NCBI GenBank assembly: GCA_025617745.1
Contig: CM046853.1
Coordinates: forward strand, 10,866,974 to 10,930,973
DNA length: 64,000 nt
DNA from: Heliocidaris erythrogramma
Taxonomy: Eukaryota; Echinodermata; Echinoidea; Camarodonta; Echinometridae
Direction: 5' to 3'
Part shown: positions 35,301-50,300 of the stretch, one piece after another
Layout: each line of letters opens with the position of its first letter
Numbering within the stretch: the stretch's first letter is position 1
Program-made: the position numbers and the translations under genes
Notes under the pieces: generated by a model
Databases searched by the model: none
The model's input: only the letters and a program-made list of their open reading frames with translations
Told to the model about the DNA's origin: nothing

Positions 35301-38300
35301 TTTTTGATGATAGAAGTATACTCTGAATTAAATCTAATGATGTTTTTTCTTATCCGTCATCTTGTTTAATCTCTTTTGTCGACATTTTTTTCTCCTAGAA
35401 TTTATTTTTTCAAAACTAGTTTTAAACGATCTGTCTAATAGTTTTTTTTATTTGAGGCTTTTATAATAACCTTTTCTTAATTTCCCTTTTATCATATATG
35501 TTTCATTTCCCTTTTATCATATATGTTTCATTTCCCTCTGAACATTCTATGTTCAACTAAGTAACTGTTGTAGAATCATTCTCGAACCTCAGATTTGAAA
35601 AAGCGATATTCAGTTGTGTTATCATGATTGGTTTATAGGCCTACTTAGAAATCCGTCTCTTACTCAGTCATATACATGAATCCAGCTTTGGTTTATGGTT
35701 TCCTTTGTTGTTCATATTTGTTTTAATTTAATATTTTTTTAACAAAATCGATCTACAGGTTTGGAAGGGAATTATTGCCGAAACCCTGGCGGGGCCCCTT
35801 TTGGACCATGGTGCTACTATGGCAAGAGAACGATGGGATATGCATATACTTACTGTGGAATTCCAAAGTGCAATAGTAAGTATCTTGTTGTGGTAATATT
35901 TATTTCGAAACAAAATTTTCTTTAAACCTTTTGTTATAAAGCATCTGTGGTAATCAAAGCAGGCCAAGGTTTTATAGAGCAATGATGTAAAATCCTCCAT
36001 TGGTTCTAAAAAAAATCATTTAATTGCATACGACAAAAAGATGTTGGGTCCTGATATATAAAATAATTTAATTCTGCAGGTTATATGTATCTTACTATAA
36101 TAGCATGTAATATTTCACTTTTCGCTGAACCTATACGCAGCTACTGGTTGTTACGAGGGAGCCGGTGCCAATTATAGAGGAACAGCGAATGAAGGAGAAA
36201 ACGGGAAGACATGTGAAAAGTGGGAAGACGCATCTGACGAGCCATATAATCCCAAAACATTTCCCTTGGCTGGTATGTTTGCTATTATATTCCATTACAG
36301 TAGCTCTACAGCTAATCTAAATGCATAGATTTTTGCAGGCACAATCCCATCTTTTTATGTATATCAATATAGCTTCAATCAAAATATTTCTTTGAAAATG
36401 AAATATAATCTGCAGATATAATCGTGATCCCTAAACGGCATGTTTTTCACTAATGGAAATCGCCAGATAAAATTTGTGCCAGAAGCTATAGTGAAATTTT
36501 GTATTTATATTTCAATGTTACAAGTAATCTATCTCAGTCAACATGGTGAATTGAAAACGGTTAGGGTTGCATATCGTCTGTTTGGAGCCAGAAGGGCGTT
36601 AACTCATTTTGGCGATTCCGAGATAATCGCGTTTAAAGATTTGGACGTGTATAAAAGCTAAAATAGCGATTTAAATGAATTTTTTTTTAGGTTAACTGAA
36701 ATAAACTACTAAAATGACTTGGCAACTGAAATATCTTGCTGAAATGATTTGAATAATTCGTTTTAGGGCCAAAATAGTGTTAGCGCCCTTCTGGTTCGGA
36801 GAGAAATGGTGAATATTTTGCGGCCACAACGCCGCTAACGCGTTAACGCCCTTCTGGCTCAGAAACATTGTGGTGATTTTGCGCGCGCGCAAGGGCGTTA
36901 ATACGTTATTTATACACGCTATACATTGGAAATGCGCCGTATTCAGCGTTCTACTGCGTTGTCATGGCAATTTTCTGTGTCTGTTCAGTTATATTCTAGA
37001 TTTAACAGTCATAATGCACAGAAATCAATTCCTTATAAAGAAATAAAACAATATTCAAGCGTTTAGAAGTTATATTTCTTTTCCATGGAGCTGTGATTGC
37101 ACGATTACGATGCTCAATATTCAAACAGTTTTTGAAAGGTGGAAGCATGCGATGAAGCATAATGCTTACGATCCATTCCCCCTTTTCTACTTTCCCGATG
37201 TAGGTTTTGATAATTGGAAAAGGGATAGATACAAATTCGAGGACAATTTTCCTCTTTCGTTCTGGAAGTTCTTTTCTTGCGGACGGCGATCTGTTCACTC
37301 ATCAAAACCTATTTCTACTGGTCTACCCTCATTACACTAAGTACGATTGTTATTTTTGAAAGCTCACACTTGGCGAAAAAAAATCCTTGCAAACAACAGT
37401 TCAACCCACCTGGTCCACTCATCTTTCTTTCTTCCTTTTTTCACTTCTTTGAATATTTAACTTTAGCAAACTTCCTTGGGATAAGATATTACACCATTTC
37501 TGATAACCATATCAATATTCCCCGCATCCATAATTCTTTTCATTTAAGGGAAATTTAGCTTCTTCCATATGTATCATTCTGCTTAACCCATTTCTTAATA
37601 TTCATTCACTATTCCCCCCCCCCCCCAAAAAAAAAACAACAATAAACAAATAAACAAACAACACAACAACACTAAAACAAAACAAAACAAAAAAACCTCT
37701 CTCTTCCCCCTCTATCTTTATCCTCAGGCTCTCTCTCTCTCACACTCCCTCTCCACCCCTACTCCATCTCTATATTTGAGGTTATCTGTCTGTCTCTCCT
37801 TCTGTCCATTTCCCATGTTTTGTGCAAATGACAAAGTAATCACATTTAATAACCAGCAATAGTTAGTCTAGTGCTGTACAAACATACACAGACACATCCT
37901 TCTCCATCACATAAACCTAAAAATAAGTATTTAATAAAATTTCAAACAACCCAAATTCAATGTTTTAGATATCATGAAAGAAGTAATTAATCTGGTATTA
38001 TAACGTTCACATGACGCTGTATATGTTTAATAAACACTCTTCAAATTGATGCTTTAAAAGACTGCCACGAAATAAAATTAGATATACAATCATTTTTTTA
38101 CATGAATATTTATATCAAGTGCAGTACCTGCTGAAAATATATGAAAGCATCTTAAATGTACATGCACATACAATTTACAAACTGAGCAATGACAATTCAT
38201 GATGGCAGTTGTCTTTTACTTGAATTCATTCATAAGTGCTAACAATCTCAGTCTACAATATTTGCAGAACAAATGAACTTGACATAGAATAGTACAATAA

Positions 38301-41300
38301 TTTTCCACTAATTCAATTTGTGAATTCAGAATATCTTCACCTTAACAAAAATGTGTCTGTCATTTATATGCGCGTCTATGCAATAATATGATGTACTGCT
38401 TGGCCTGGAAGTAAAACCTGTACAATCTGAAAGTACAATCTGAACTCATACTGTGCCAAGAGGTTTAGCTCTCTTAAAATTTTACCAAAATGTGATGTTA
38501 CTTTTCAAATATCTGCACCTCATTAACCATCTATCATTTCAAAAAATAATGAGTACAATAATATAGGAAATTTATGACCATTTCTTATGATACCAAACAT
38601 TATTACATTATCCAACTTTATGCATAACAATTATTAAAATTACATTTGAGTTTCTTTTTTGTCCATTATTTTTGGGTTTCTCATTTGTTCACTATTGTTT
38701 AATGTTGAAATAAGGTAATATCTTTTTAAAAATCTGCATTTTTTTCTGAAAAATTCTATGGTAGCATATAATTATAATCATATATTTAGAGTGCTTAATT
38801 ATGCTCAAAATTTTGATATACATTGACCACCATATACCTTTCCTGTGGTCAAGCAATTGGTGAATGAAAATGACAAGTCTATCTGTCACATATACATGAC
38901 ATCGGCACTGAAAGAGTTAAACCATCAATAACTCAGATTTGAAGGTTTGTCACTTGCTTCCTTTTGTCGAAGTAGGGTAGAATAGCAAATGACATCACAA
39001 TATCTTTAAAATAGCACTATCTTTCATTAAATATCAATGCTATTACATGGAGTAGGATAGTCTATTATAATTTTAATATAAATACATGTAAATGGTAAAT
39101 CTCTCAATATCAATTCAGGCTTTGAAGTACAATAAACTTCAACTTAAAAAGAAAACTGTCATTTTTTAGTCATGTTGGATGCTGGAGTACATTGATGTAT
39201 TTAATATCAAGAAGTTTTGAGTAAACACCATATGCATCTTTTTCTTTACCAATAAATAATGAATTGAACCCCCTCCCATTAGCTTGGGGGAAGAAGCTGC
39301 ATATGTAGGCATCATTCATGTACAAACAAATCTAGGAATATTATTAATCTATCTTTAATTGGTCTTCTTTCTTGCCATTTGCATTTCTTTCTCCTGTCTC
39401 TCATGTTTTTTCCAAAGATTGCGATTTCTGCATGCATCTTCTTGTTTCTGGTCATTGATCTAATAAAAAGGAGAGAGGGAGAGAAACAAGGAGAGCAAAA
39501 GAGTGAGTGAGTGTGTGTGAGAGAGAGAGAGGGGAAGGGGGGCATAGGGGAGGGAAAGAAAATAAGAACTTGTTTATACAAAATATTAATTCCAACATAT
39601 AATTATTTCATTTATTCAGCTCTTTTTGATACATTTAAACAAGAGGAATATACACTGTAGAACAACACATTGCACTAAAACAGTAAAACAAAGCAAACAA
39701 AAATTAAATTAAAAAAAATTAACCAAAATTTTGAATAATTAGCTCTAGCTGGAAAACCATTTAGAATCAGTCTGAAAATAAAAACATAACTGAAATGAAA
39801 AGAAAATACAGATTAAGCCAGTCCATAAAAGGAATATTTGTGAAAAGATTAACATGAATCATTTCAGATATCCAGTGAAATGAAGTCCATGCAATGTTAG
39901 AACATGATCTTTGCTTTAATTGTATGGTTATCATTCTTCATTCCCGAATGCTGTAACTGCTTCAAATAAAATTAAATCCTGCCATACCTTTCATACCTTC
40001 ACTGATGTAAAAGATACTGGTGATTCTGACAGCCTCTTGAGTATTACGTCCTAATCCCAGATGCTAAGCTTGCTTCTCTGATTTCATCAAACAGTCGGGG
40101 CCTATTAACAAGTTACAATTAAGAGGCATGCATTGTTTATATTTCAGCCATTAGTTATTAATTTGAAAGGAAAGTTTATCTATCAATCAACACAATCTAT
40201 TTTTTTTTTCATGTATTATTTTACACAAAAAAAATGACAATTTATTCATCATCCATGATTCTACACGTAACTTAAAATATCCAGAAACAAATCCTGGAAT
40301 CATTCAAACAGATGGCTTTCACTTTTTGTCAGCCTCTTCAGTTTCTTGTGTTATGGATGTTCTTTCAGCAAATATACAAACTGAAAAAACCCCAACAGAA
40401 TGGACTGATTCTGTGTCTTTTATTAGCATGATTACAAATGCTATATACTACCTTTATCTTTTAAACTACATCTATGGCAAACATGAGAAAAACAAAGTGA
40501 TATCCACCTCTCATCTAGAATGATCTCACTCATTTACAATGATGGAAATTATTTTAACTTTATTACAACCACTACATGGATGTAATATTATGAACATACC
40601 TCTATATCTTGTGATTATATTACATCTCTGTTGCTGGAGTAATAGACAGTTCAATCGGTTCATCACAGCCAAAAGGGTTTGATCAAGTCTCATGTGAGAA
40701 ACCAGTGCCTGGAAATACACACATATATGGCATTATCACATAATTATTCATATTTGGTATATAAATTCACAAAATAAAAATGTTCTTTTGTACAAGTGTG
40801 TTTGATGAAAAAGATGTACCCCAAACAAAATTAAATAAGAAAGATTCTTTAAGTGCCTAGTAGCATGCAAGTGCTTGTCAATTGAAATTGCATAAAGGAC
40901 TTTCCATATTTTTACTTTCACCATAATGTATCTACTAGTGGTACTAGTGATAGGTAATCATAATTCATATTCATTCAAAAATTCATATTTCAACTGATTT
41001 ATTTAATGAGACTAATAAAAATCACATCAAATAGGTTCTTTTGTAAGAAAATTGCATAATTTTGTATCTATTACACTAAAAAATGTTTTCAACAGTTTGG
41101 GATTAGTCCTAATTCAAAGACCCCATAAAAAGTGTATAAAATGAACTTGCATTAAGCTCTATAAAATGACTGAAGCAGCAGTCTACAAGGAAATGGCTAG
41201 AGCAGAGTAAAATCATATTTTTGTTGCATTATGTCACAGATCCTCTTAAACTAATTGAAGCAGAGACTTTGTTGCTCGGGTAGTTTGTTCTGAAGAACAG

Positions 41301-44300
41301 CTATGCGTTCAAGAGTTCTGTCTGCCACCATTCACTCAAACTTCAACCAGCTAATATTTGGCATCAATTTTCTTTGACTAAAACAGGCAACATAGTATTG
41401 ACAATAATGATTTCAAAAGAATGATAATAGCATACAATGCTACAAATGCAACTGATTTTTTTTTAAACATTGACTAAGCCTCCAATTTTTCAGTGCATTC
41501 TAGCTGAAACATTCCAAACCCATGGTCATCCTGAGTGATAAGCAATCATTCAATACAAATATTTCCAACAGTGTATATTACTGAAAATTACATGTATATA
41601 GTACCCTATACTATTATCTGATCCTAGCTTACAGATGTAGTTTGATAAAGACTACACTACTGAAATTTACCTCAAAGCTCCTGCAGTAGTGTTACGTCCT
41701 CAGAATCATCTAATGAAGTCTACTGGGCAATTCCAAGGTCACGGAATGACATTCAGAGACACATTTTACCAACTTCAAACCAAAACTACAATTTCTTTTA
41801 TAATGGTAGAACATTTCAAATATCAGAGATGTATGATTAGATCAACTATTGCCAAGCAGTCATGAAATTTGCATACTACTGAGGTTGGTAACGGAAGGCC
41901 ATTAATAATATCTTGATTTTCTTCCTTTACCGACCTCATTAATCCGGTGACTACTGAATTTTCTAATTCCCATAGGCTTTATACAAGGCCATCCGGTTCC
42001 TGTAGACAATGGGTTAATATGTAAATTTCATTACTGCTTGGCATTAACATTTTTGTATTGAAAATCAAGGCAGTTGATCTAATCTTACATCTCTGATGTT
42101 TGAATTGTTCTACCATTATAAACAAAAAAATTGAAGTTATGGTTTGAAGATGGTATGTGTCTCTGAATGTCCTTCCGTTACAGTGCAATTGCCCTATTAC
42201 GGTGGCAAGCCAATAATAACACTGTATCGAGCACTCCCTGCTAACTCCACTACCACATCTGTGTCTGGATCCAGCATCTTGCACTACACAAAATAAAATA
42301 ACAGTTAACATGGGAATGATATGCCAGTCAGTGCATAATATTGGAATTTTATGAAATTTATGTTGACTTTATTCTTAATTTATGTAATCACAACTTTGCA
42401 TTTAAAAGTGTGGTGTTTGAAACAATAAAAAAGCCCAGACCTTTGTAAAACACTGTGAAACATTGTGATTATTTTCAACTCAGTAAATACTATTAATTTT
42501 TACCGGTAATAGCCCCACTCCTCATCTTTGATAATGTTGAATACTGTTAAACCACACATTTTCTTAGTCATGGGCAAGACTCCTTTTAATTATTGATAAC
42601 AAATACTTTAGATCTTCCAGTCAGCATCTAAACTGATCAAGGGACAGAGTTATTACTCATAGTCATACCCTTTTTATGCACATACCAACAAGCAAGTAGT
42701 TACAAGGTATAATTCCTTGGAACTTATAGAATCTGCTGTTTCATTGTCCTATTTGTAGAATAAGAATAGGTAGACCATAGATCTGACATTAGATCAAAGA
42801 CTTTAGTAGCTCGAGGTACAACTTACCAAAATCTTCTTCGCCCATGGCATTAGTCTGGTCGGTCGCCAAGGCAAGCCAATCGAGTTATTTGAATCTACGG
42901 TACAGTACGGGGGAACATCGGCTCGGTGAGGAAATTTCATTTGTTTCATCGAAATAATCATCAAAACGTGAAATCAAAGTGCCTGCTGGATAGTTACAGT
43001 TATTCTCTTGAAATGTAAGTACAAATTTCCATCTTACCTGCCGAAATTAAGCGATGCGACCGACCAAACTAATGGGCGAGGAAGACTTTTGTTGTACTAG
43101 GCCACACCACGAATAGTGGTCATATTGACCACTACGAATACAAAATGCAAAAATAGTTGTTATTTTCTGTCGCGTGTAGTAAAGGTATGGGGGGAAAATA
43201 AGATAAATATTTTAAATACTTGCTTTCAAATTCAGGCCTTAAAAATCTCACTCCTACCTCAAATGGCCGTTAGGAAGAACTTTTGATATTTTCAGCAAAA
43301 TCCAAAGTCAAAATCTTGTCCAAAACCGGAGAAATCCCCGCCGATTTGTTTCGCGATCGCGTGTTGTTTACATACTGCCGATGTCTTAGACTAAAATCGG
43401 CCAATAAAATTTTTGTCCACGAAGAAACTCGGGATCGCAAGCGCACATCGATCTTTACGATCGCGCACACAGAAAATCGGGACTTTTCTGTGTATGCACA
43501 GGGACCGAATTTTTAAGGACAAAACTCTTTTGGGGAGATGTCAGCGCCCGCGGCGACCAGGAAATGTACACAATGACTCCGATAGCTCGTTTCGCCAGAA
43601 TCAACAGTAAATTACGGATTTGATTTTTGGAAATATCTTTTCCAACATCGGTGAGTTGAATTTATTGTATTTCTTGGATATTTTGTGGTCGGTGTTTGTA
43701 AATTAAATGCCGATTTTGAGTGAATGTTTGTGACTTTTGTGCAGTGGTGTTTTAAAAAGTTGAGGTGTATGACTGCCTAAATTATACACACGAAGTATAG
43801 GAATGTAGCTATGAGTGTACTAGGCCTACCTGGTGTTAGAGTTTGCACGTATTTGTATACACTAACACAAATATGAATACATGGGGCAGTGTTAGAGAAC
43901 TTTTGCACATTACGCCGTTACAAATGAAGGAGGAATTTATATTCATGCGATATACCTCCCTTTATACACAGAGAAATTATGAAAAACATTATAATTGATA
44001 AAATTTGTATTTGAAACTTACCATAATGAGGGATTCTACCAGTTCTGGCCGATTCTTGCTTGGTTAACGCCCTCCGTGCCGTACGGGATGGAGGAAAACG
44101 CATCGAACCAGAAGGGCGTTAACGCAATTTCGAGGGTTAGCGCCCTTTTGGCCCGTAATAACCCTACTTTACGCCCTTCTGGCTCGAAATCATAATATAC
44201 ATAACTGTTAACGCCCTTTTGTTTTTGGAATATATAGTTAGATATATATATGATCCTGCTACATAATATATATCATTAGAAAGAGCAGAACGAGATCTAC

Positions 44301-47300
44301 AACAAGATGATACTAATAACTCCATAACCCCCAAAATCGAGTTAACGCCCTTCTGGCTCCAAACAGATGATATGTTCAAATTACTTCACGGCAGCGTTGC
44401 CAGGTTCAAAGTGTTAAATTATCATAACCGAGACTCAAAATTATCGTTTTTTAGAGAAAATTATTGTACATATAGCCCATATAGCTGACTCCGTATCTCA
44501 CAGGGAAATGAGGAAGTAGATTCTACCAACTGTAGACCTATATCTATATATGAAGAAAACATGTCCGAGTTGAAGGCAAGATACAATCCAGCAAAATTCA
44601 CGATCAGCAAAATAGTAGGCCAGGAGCCTGCCCCGATATAGTCACCCCATTTTACCCATAAGATTCATCCCGTAAAGTTACTTACACCATCTAATTCATT
44701 GACAAAAAAGGTTGTCAGCCTGATCGTAGCCGCTGGGTTAAGCCCCCAGAGCCCCTAAAAGAGTCCCCAAAGTCGGGTCGATTAAACCCCATCTCCCCCC
44801 ATGCACCAAACTTTGTCAGTAGGAAGTAGTGTGACTGCACATTACAAAACACAACAATCTGACAAAAATCTCCGTTGGGATGGTGGCAGACGGCCCCTAA
44901 ATATTGGGGTAAAATTTTCCCCTTGAAGCCCGGGGATCAAATTTTGTTAAAAGGAAGAGCTATGGATGTACATTCCAAAAATATAAAACTGACAAATTGT
45001 CCACTGGGAAGGTGGTGTCAGACCCCCTGAAATGAAAACCCAAAGTGCCTTTTGAAAATGCTTTGCCCCACCAAAGTGCTCTGTATGTAAAGAAAAACCA
45101 TTTTCTTACCTTCTAACTATGATAATTCAAAAGCGTTTTATTCAGTTCCCTTTAAATTTTCATAACATAATTTTGAGTACGCAATTTTGTAATAATTGGT
45201 CTTTTAAGTAATAAGTTATCAAATTATGAAAAATGTATTGCTTTCTCAAAAGTAGCAAAAAATATTGTCAGGATTATGTAAACACTCCCAATTACCATCT
45301 AACAAGGCATAATAGAGCAGCTTGCTTGGTATCTGTGTAATTAACACACGAAATGTATATTTCAGCCTGGCAGTCACACACCACATACCTAACAAAGCTC
45401 TTCTATTATGCCTTGTCAAAGAGGTGAAGATGGGCATCAGGATACTTCTTTTAAGAAGCCATAATTTTAAAGCCCTAATCCGATAGGCTACCGCCTAAAA
45501 TATATCATAGTTAGTTGTGACTGATCGTAATAGATCCGTCTTTTTACTATTATACTGCCGCTTGTCATCCTTTATTAACCCTTTTCTTGTTACCATGGTT
45601 ACTTGATCTTGTAATTTATTAGAGGGTGTGTTTTAGATAGATGGTTTGTTTCATATTTTATGATTTGATTCCGTCTTGTAGAATAAATCTATGAAATAGA
45701 TGAATTGAAATTTAAATGAATACCTCGCAGGTTTGGATCATAATTACTGTCGCAACCCCAGCCATGATGACGAGCCATGGTGTTACGTAAGAGACGATGG
45801 TCAACAACTGGTTCAGGAGCCGTGTATTGTGCCCCATTGTGCCAGTAAGTATAGTCAATCTGATACTTGATCGATAAAAAGAGAAAAAGATTTTAAAAAT
45901 GAGTAATTACAGGTATAGAGGAGAGGGTATTACTGTGGGTTGACCCCGAATTGGTGTATAGGTTCATAAGATGCAGTTATCAAAATAATTATGCACTTAT
46001 ATAGTGCAGCATAAATATTCAAGATAATAATTTACACGAAACAATCACAACCTTGAACATTAAAATAATGTATATTAGCTACAATTGTTAATACACTGAG
46101 TACTGACGTGATTTTCATATCATGGTCTTCTTGCATATTAATCATGTCAATCTTGTAATCAAAGTCAAGATTAAAGACAAGTTGCGTGTGATGTCATTTC
46201 AATCGCATTTGTTAATGCAACATATACCATACACCATTTTCATTCAAATTAGTCCCGTTTTCTAGGATATACTGTATGTCTTGGGAATTTTGAGATATTT
46301 ATCAAATCAAACACTTTGATGTTTGTCTTTTGGGACGGGACGACAGAAGACTTTGTAAATTGTTATTTAGTAAATTTTCAACTTTCAACTAATTTTGTGT
46401 TTCAGTCATAATCTGTCACTAAGAATTTTATTTTACCTGCTTAAAACAGCTGAAGTTGGATGCTACGTCGGGAGAGGTATGTCGTATCGTGGGAACGCCA
46501 ATTATATCTCTATAGGACGAACGTGCTCTGACTGGGTCGATTTTATCAACGAATTTTACCCAAGTAAGCATATCTGATAGTCTTACATTAGCCAACTAAT
46601 ATTGTCGATTTTCTAGATGTATTTTCGAGTTTTGGTATCTCATTCATTTGTTGGAATGTTAACTTTGTTACCAGTTTTTCTTCTCGATTGTTCATTTACC
46701 TCTATCCTCTTGTATGCCCTTGTTTAATGTTTCATATTTCTAGCCAGATGACGGTCGTGGGGGGGGGGGGGGGGGGGGGGCTTTGCAATGCCATAGACTT
46801 CAAACGTCTGAACAATCCATGGCAATTTTAAAATTGTATACCCACAGGCTATACTCATTGTGACCTGTCATGCTCGTTACTTTCCTTGTCGCAGTTCCGC
46901 TAAATGAATTCTCGATGCAGTCCTTCAAAGCCATCCGCCCAGTCAAAGCAAGTATTAACGGACTCAGTCTTGATAAGTGTGCTTACGAGTGCCTCAACCG
47001 CAGGGACTTCTTCTGTAAGGCATTCGATTATAAAGCCGGGACTGACGGGTCCGACTCGTTGTGCTTGCTGAGTGAGCTAAACAGTGCCGATGTAGAGCCA
47101 ATATACGATGCAGATCAGGACTATTACGAGAGGAACCAAACATACGGTAGATACTTGATAACATGGTTGCCACAGAAGGGAGACATATGTTTTTAAAAAA
47201 TGTCTAAGAAGCAAAATAAACAATAACAGAATTTTCACATTTTGTCGAAAGCGACATTATGTCTCGCACATCTCTGACAAGCGAGCAACAAAAAAAAAAG

Positions 47301-50300
47301 GCCAAAAAAAAAAACACCTTTGGAAACTCACAAACAAGTCTGATCACAAAATATTGCACTCCGATGGATTTGAGTGGGCATAAAAATCACAATAAAGGGT
47401 GGGCACTAAAGAGATTGAAAATCATGAATTCATTTAAATCTAACTTTACTTTTACAATTTCTAGGACTTCAGGAAAACTATTGTCGGAACCCGAATGGTG
47501 CGATGGCTCCTTGGTGCTACTTCTATGATAGCATTTATAACACAACTGATTGGTCATATTGTGGAGTGCCAGAATGCAATCGTAAGTATGTTCTTTGATA
47601 ACATTCATTACAGAACTGCTTGGTCAAACAGAATCTAATCGTAAGTATGCTCTTTGATAGCATTCATGAAATAATTAGTGATTTTTCATACTGTGGAGTG
47701 CCAGAATGTAATCGTTGGTATGCTCTTTTGGTAAAATTCATAACAGAACTAATTTGGTTATACTGTGGAATGCCAGAATGTAATCGTAGTTATGCTCTGT
47801 GATAACATTCATAGCAGAACTGATTCATACTTTGGAATGCCAGAATGTAATCGTAACTTTGCTCTTTGATAACATTTATACCTGAACTGATTGGTCATAA
47901 TGTGGAGAGACAGAATGTAATCGTAAGTATGCTCTTTGATAACATTCATAACGGAACTGATTGGTCATACTGTGGAGAGACAGAATGTAATTATAAGTAT
48001 GTTCTTTAATAACATTTATACCTGAACTGATTGGTCATAATGTGGAGAGACAGAATGTAATTATAAGTAACTATGTTCTTTGATAACATTTATACCTGAA
48101 CTTATTGGTCATACTGCGGAGTGCCAGAATGTAATTGTAAGTATGTTCTGTGATAGCATTCATAACATAACTGATGGGTCATACTGTGGAATGCAAGAAT
48201 GTAATCGTGTGTATGCTTTATTCTTCTTCTACTGTCGTCTCTCGTACTTAATTCCATAAATTATCAAGCTTCATAAAAATTATAAATATGTCTGTGTTTA
48301 GCAAGCGACCCGTTTCCACTGTGATTTTGGTCCAGCCCTTCCCCATTAATAAAAGAGAAAATAGATAATTGCATCATTTTAAAAAAGTAAACGGTGCCAC
48401 ATTTACATTTTCCACTTCATACTCGTTTATCTTTATAAATGTTTCTACATAATTGCGCTGGTCTCATGATTGTCATAATTATGCATAACACTATGATCAC
48501 GATAACTGACCTACATGTGATAATCGTATAGAAATCATCCTAAAAATATCCTTTACCCCACACCACACTTATCACACTTTATATGTCAGCACATCAGGAT
48601 GCAGTAGACGTTTAAACACTATTTTCTCTTTTGAAGAAAAAACAATGTAGTTGCATATATAATTCTTACATTGAATGATATTTCCACCTAACAGCTGAAG
48701 ATGTTGGCTGCTACGATCCTACACTTAGAGGTACATCGTATCGTGGTCCTGCTCGTACTACACCATCGGGTCATGTTTGCTTGGAGTGGACAGAAACTTT
48801 CTACACCCCAGAACGATTCCCAAACTCAGGTCAGAGATTTCAAGCAATAATAAAGTAAAATAATTGGTCTTATTTACGCAGGGTAGCTACATCATGATTA
48901 CTGCTCATCCTGCAGGCCCTGCAATCATTATTACCCCAGTATTGCAGGTACTCATATAATACCTGAATGGGTCGAGAGGGACAAATGTGGGGGAAACGCC
49001 TTGCCCAAGGATGTTAGCACTGCGCAAGGATCAAACCCGGGACCTATCGTATGACAGTCAAGAGCCTTCACCGTTATACATCAATTTCATATATGCTAAA
49101 CATGTTGTGAATATCCATAAATGATTGGTTATCAAAAGGGTGATGATCGTCATGTGCGCAAAATAATTCATATCTGTATTGAATGGAGCGGAAATCAAGT
49201 GCTTTAAATTCTTCTCAGGCTGTAGGCAGTGCACCTGCAAAACTATTACTATTCGATATCGGAAAAAAAATCAAGTCCTCTATTTCCAATGATCAATTTC
49301 GAGGCTGTTTGTTTGTTTGTTTGATCAAAATCATGTACATCGAGAAAATGAGATACGGAGGATGGCCCAAATTCAGCGTTATTATTAGAATAACACTGGC
49401 CTTCCTTGGGGTCCTACTAAACTCTCTCGTGAAGAATAAACATCCTCAGATAAAAATGTTTTTATTATACAGTTGTATTTCACAATAATTTCGTATCAAA
49501 ATATATTATCCAATGGCCCAATCATAGATTAAGTTAACTTAGTTTTGGGGCATGTTATGGCCTAGCTTTTTAACATATCCTACTATATTTTCAGAGAATC
49601 AATAATCCCTAAGGTCAAAACTTGTGAATCATAGATTGTGAAGTAATTGATGTTCAATACTTTGTTTACTGAGATTTACAATAAAACATCATTCTCATCA
49701 GAAATGTATTTATGTTATGGACTAAGTTTGTATGATTAATTGAAAATGATGAATACACGAATCTGGATCTGAATCTGTTAGTTGGTAATTAATTTTATCG
49801 TCGATTTCATAATACTCCCTCCTAGGTTTGGACGAGAATTACTGTCGCAACCCAACTACATACTACGAGGCTCCGTTCTGCTATTACAAAAGTACATTTG
49901 GTGTAACGACGGAATTATGCGATATTCCACAGTGTGATATAGCAGGTAAGACGGACATAATATCTGAGAATTACAAAAAACTGGATCAAACCTGTAAAAA
50001 CAAATAATAATAATAATAACGTCTATTTATATAGCGCTTTTCAGAAGTAAACTAATATCAAAGCGCTTTACATATTACGATACTATTATTACCCCGGTCC
50101 TCGGATTCTGACATGCCCGCACACAATGTGTGCACTTTATCAGCTCCCTGGGGAGTATTCCAGCAAGAGCAGCACAGTGGCGCTCAAATTGCTAAACAAA
50201 CGACATAACTTTCGCATCCTACCGGGTACCCATTTAACACCTGGGTGGAGAGTGGCAAATGTAGATTAACGTCTTGCCAAAGGACGCTAGTGGTGCGGGT

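Noticed and set aside
47582..48215. Extra kringle exons in the array after kringle 4
   Set aside because: The units lack the NYCRNP half and an acceptor, and several have indels; they copy only the exon end and donor.
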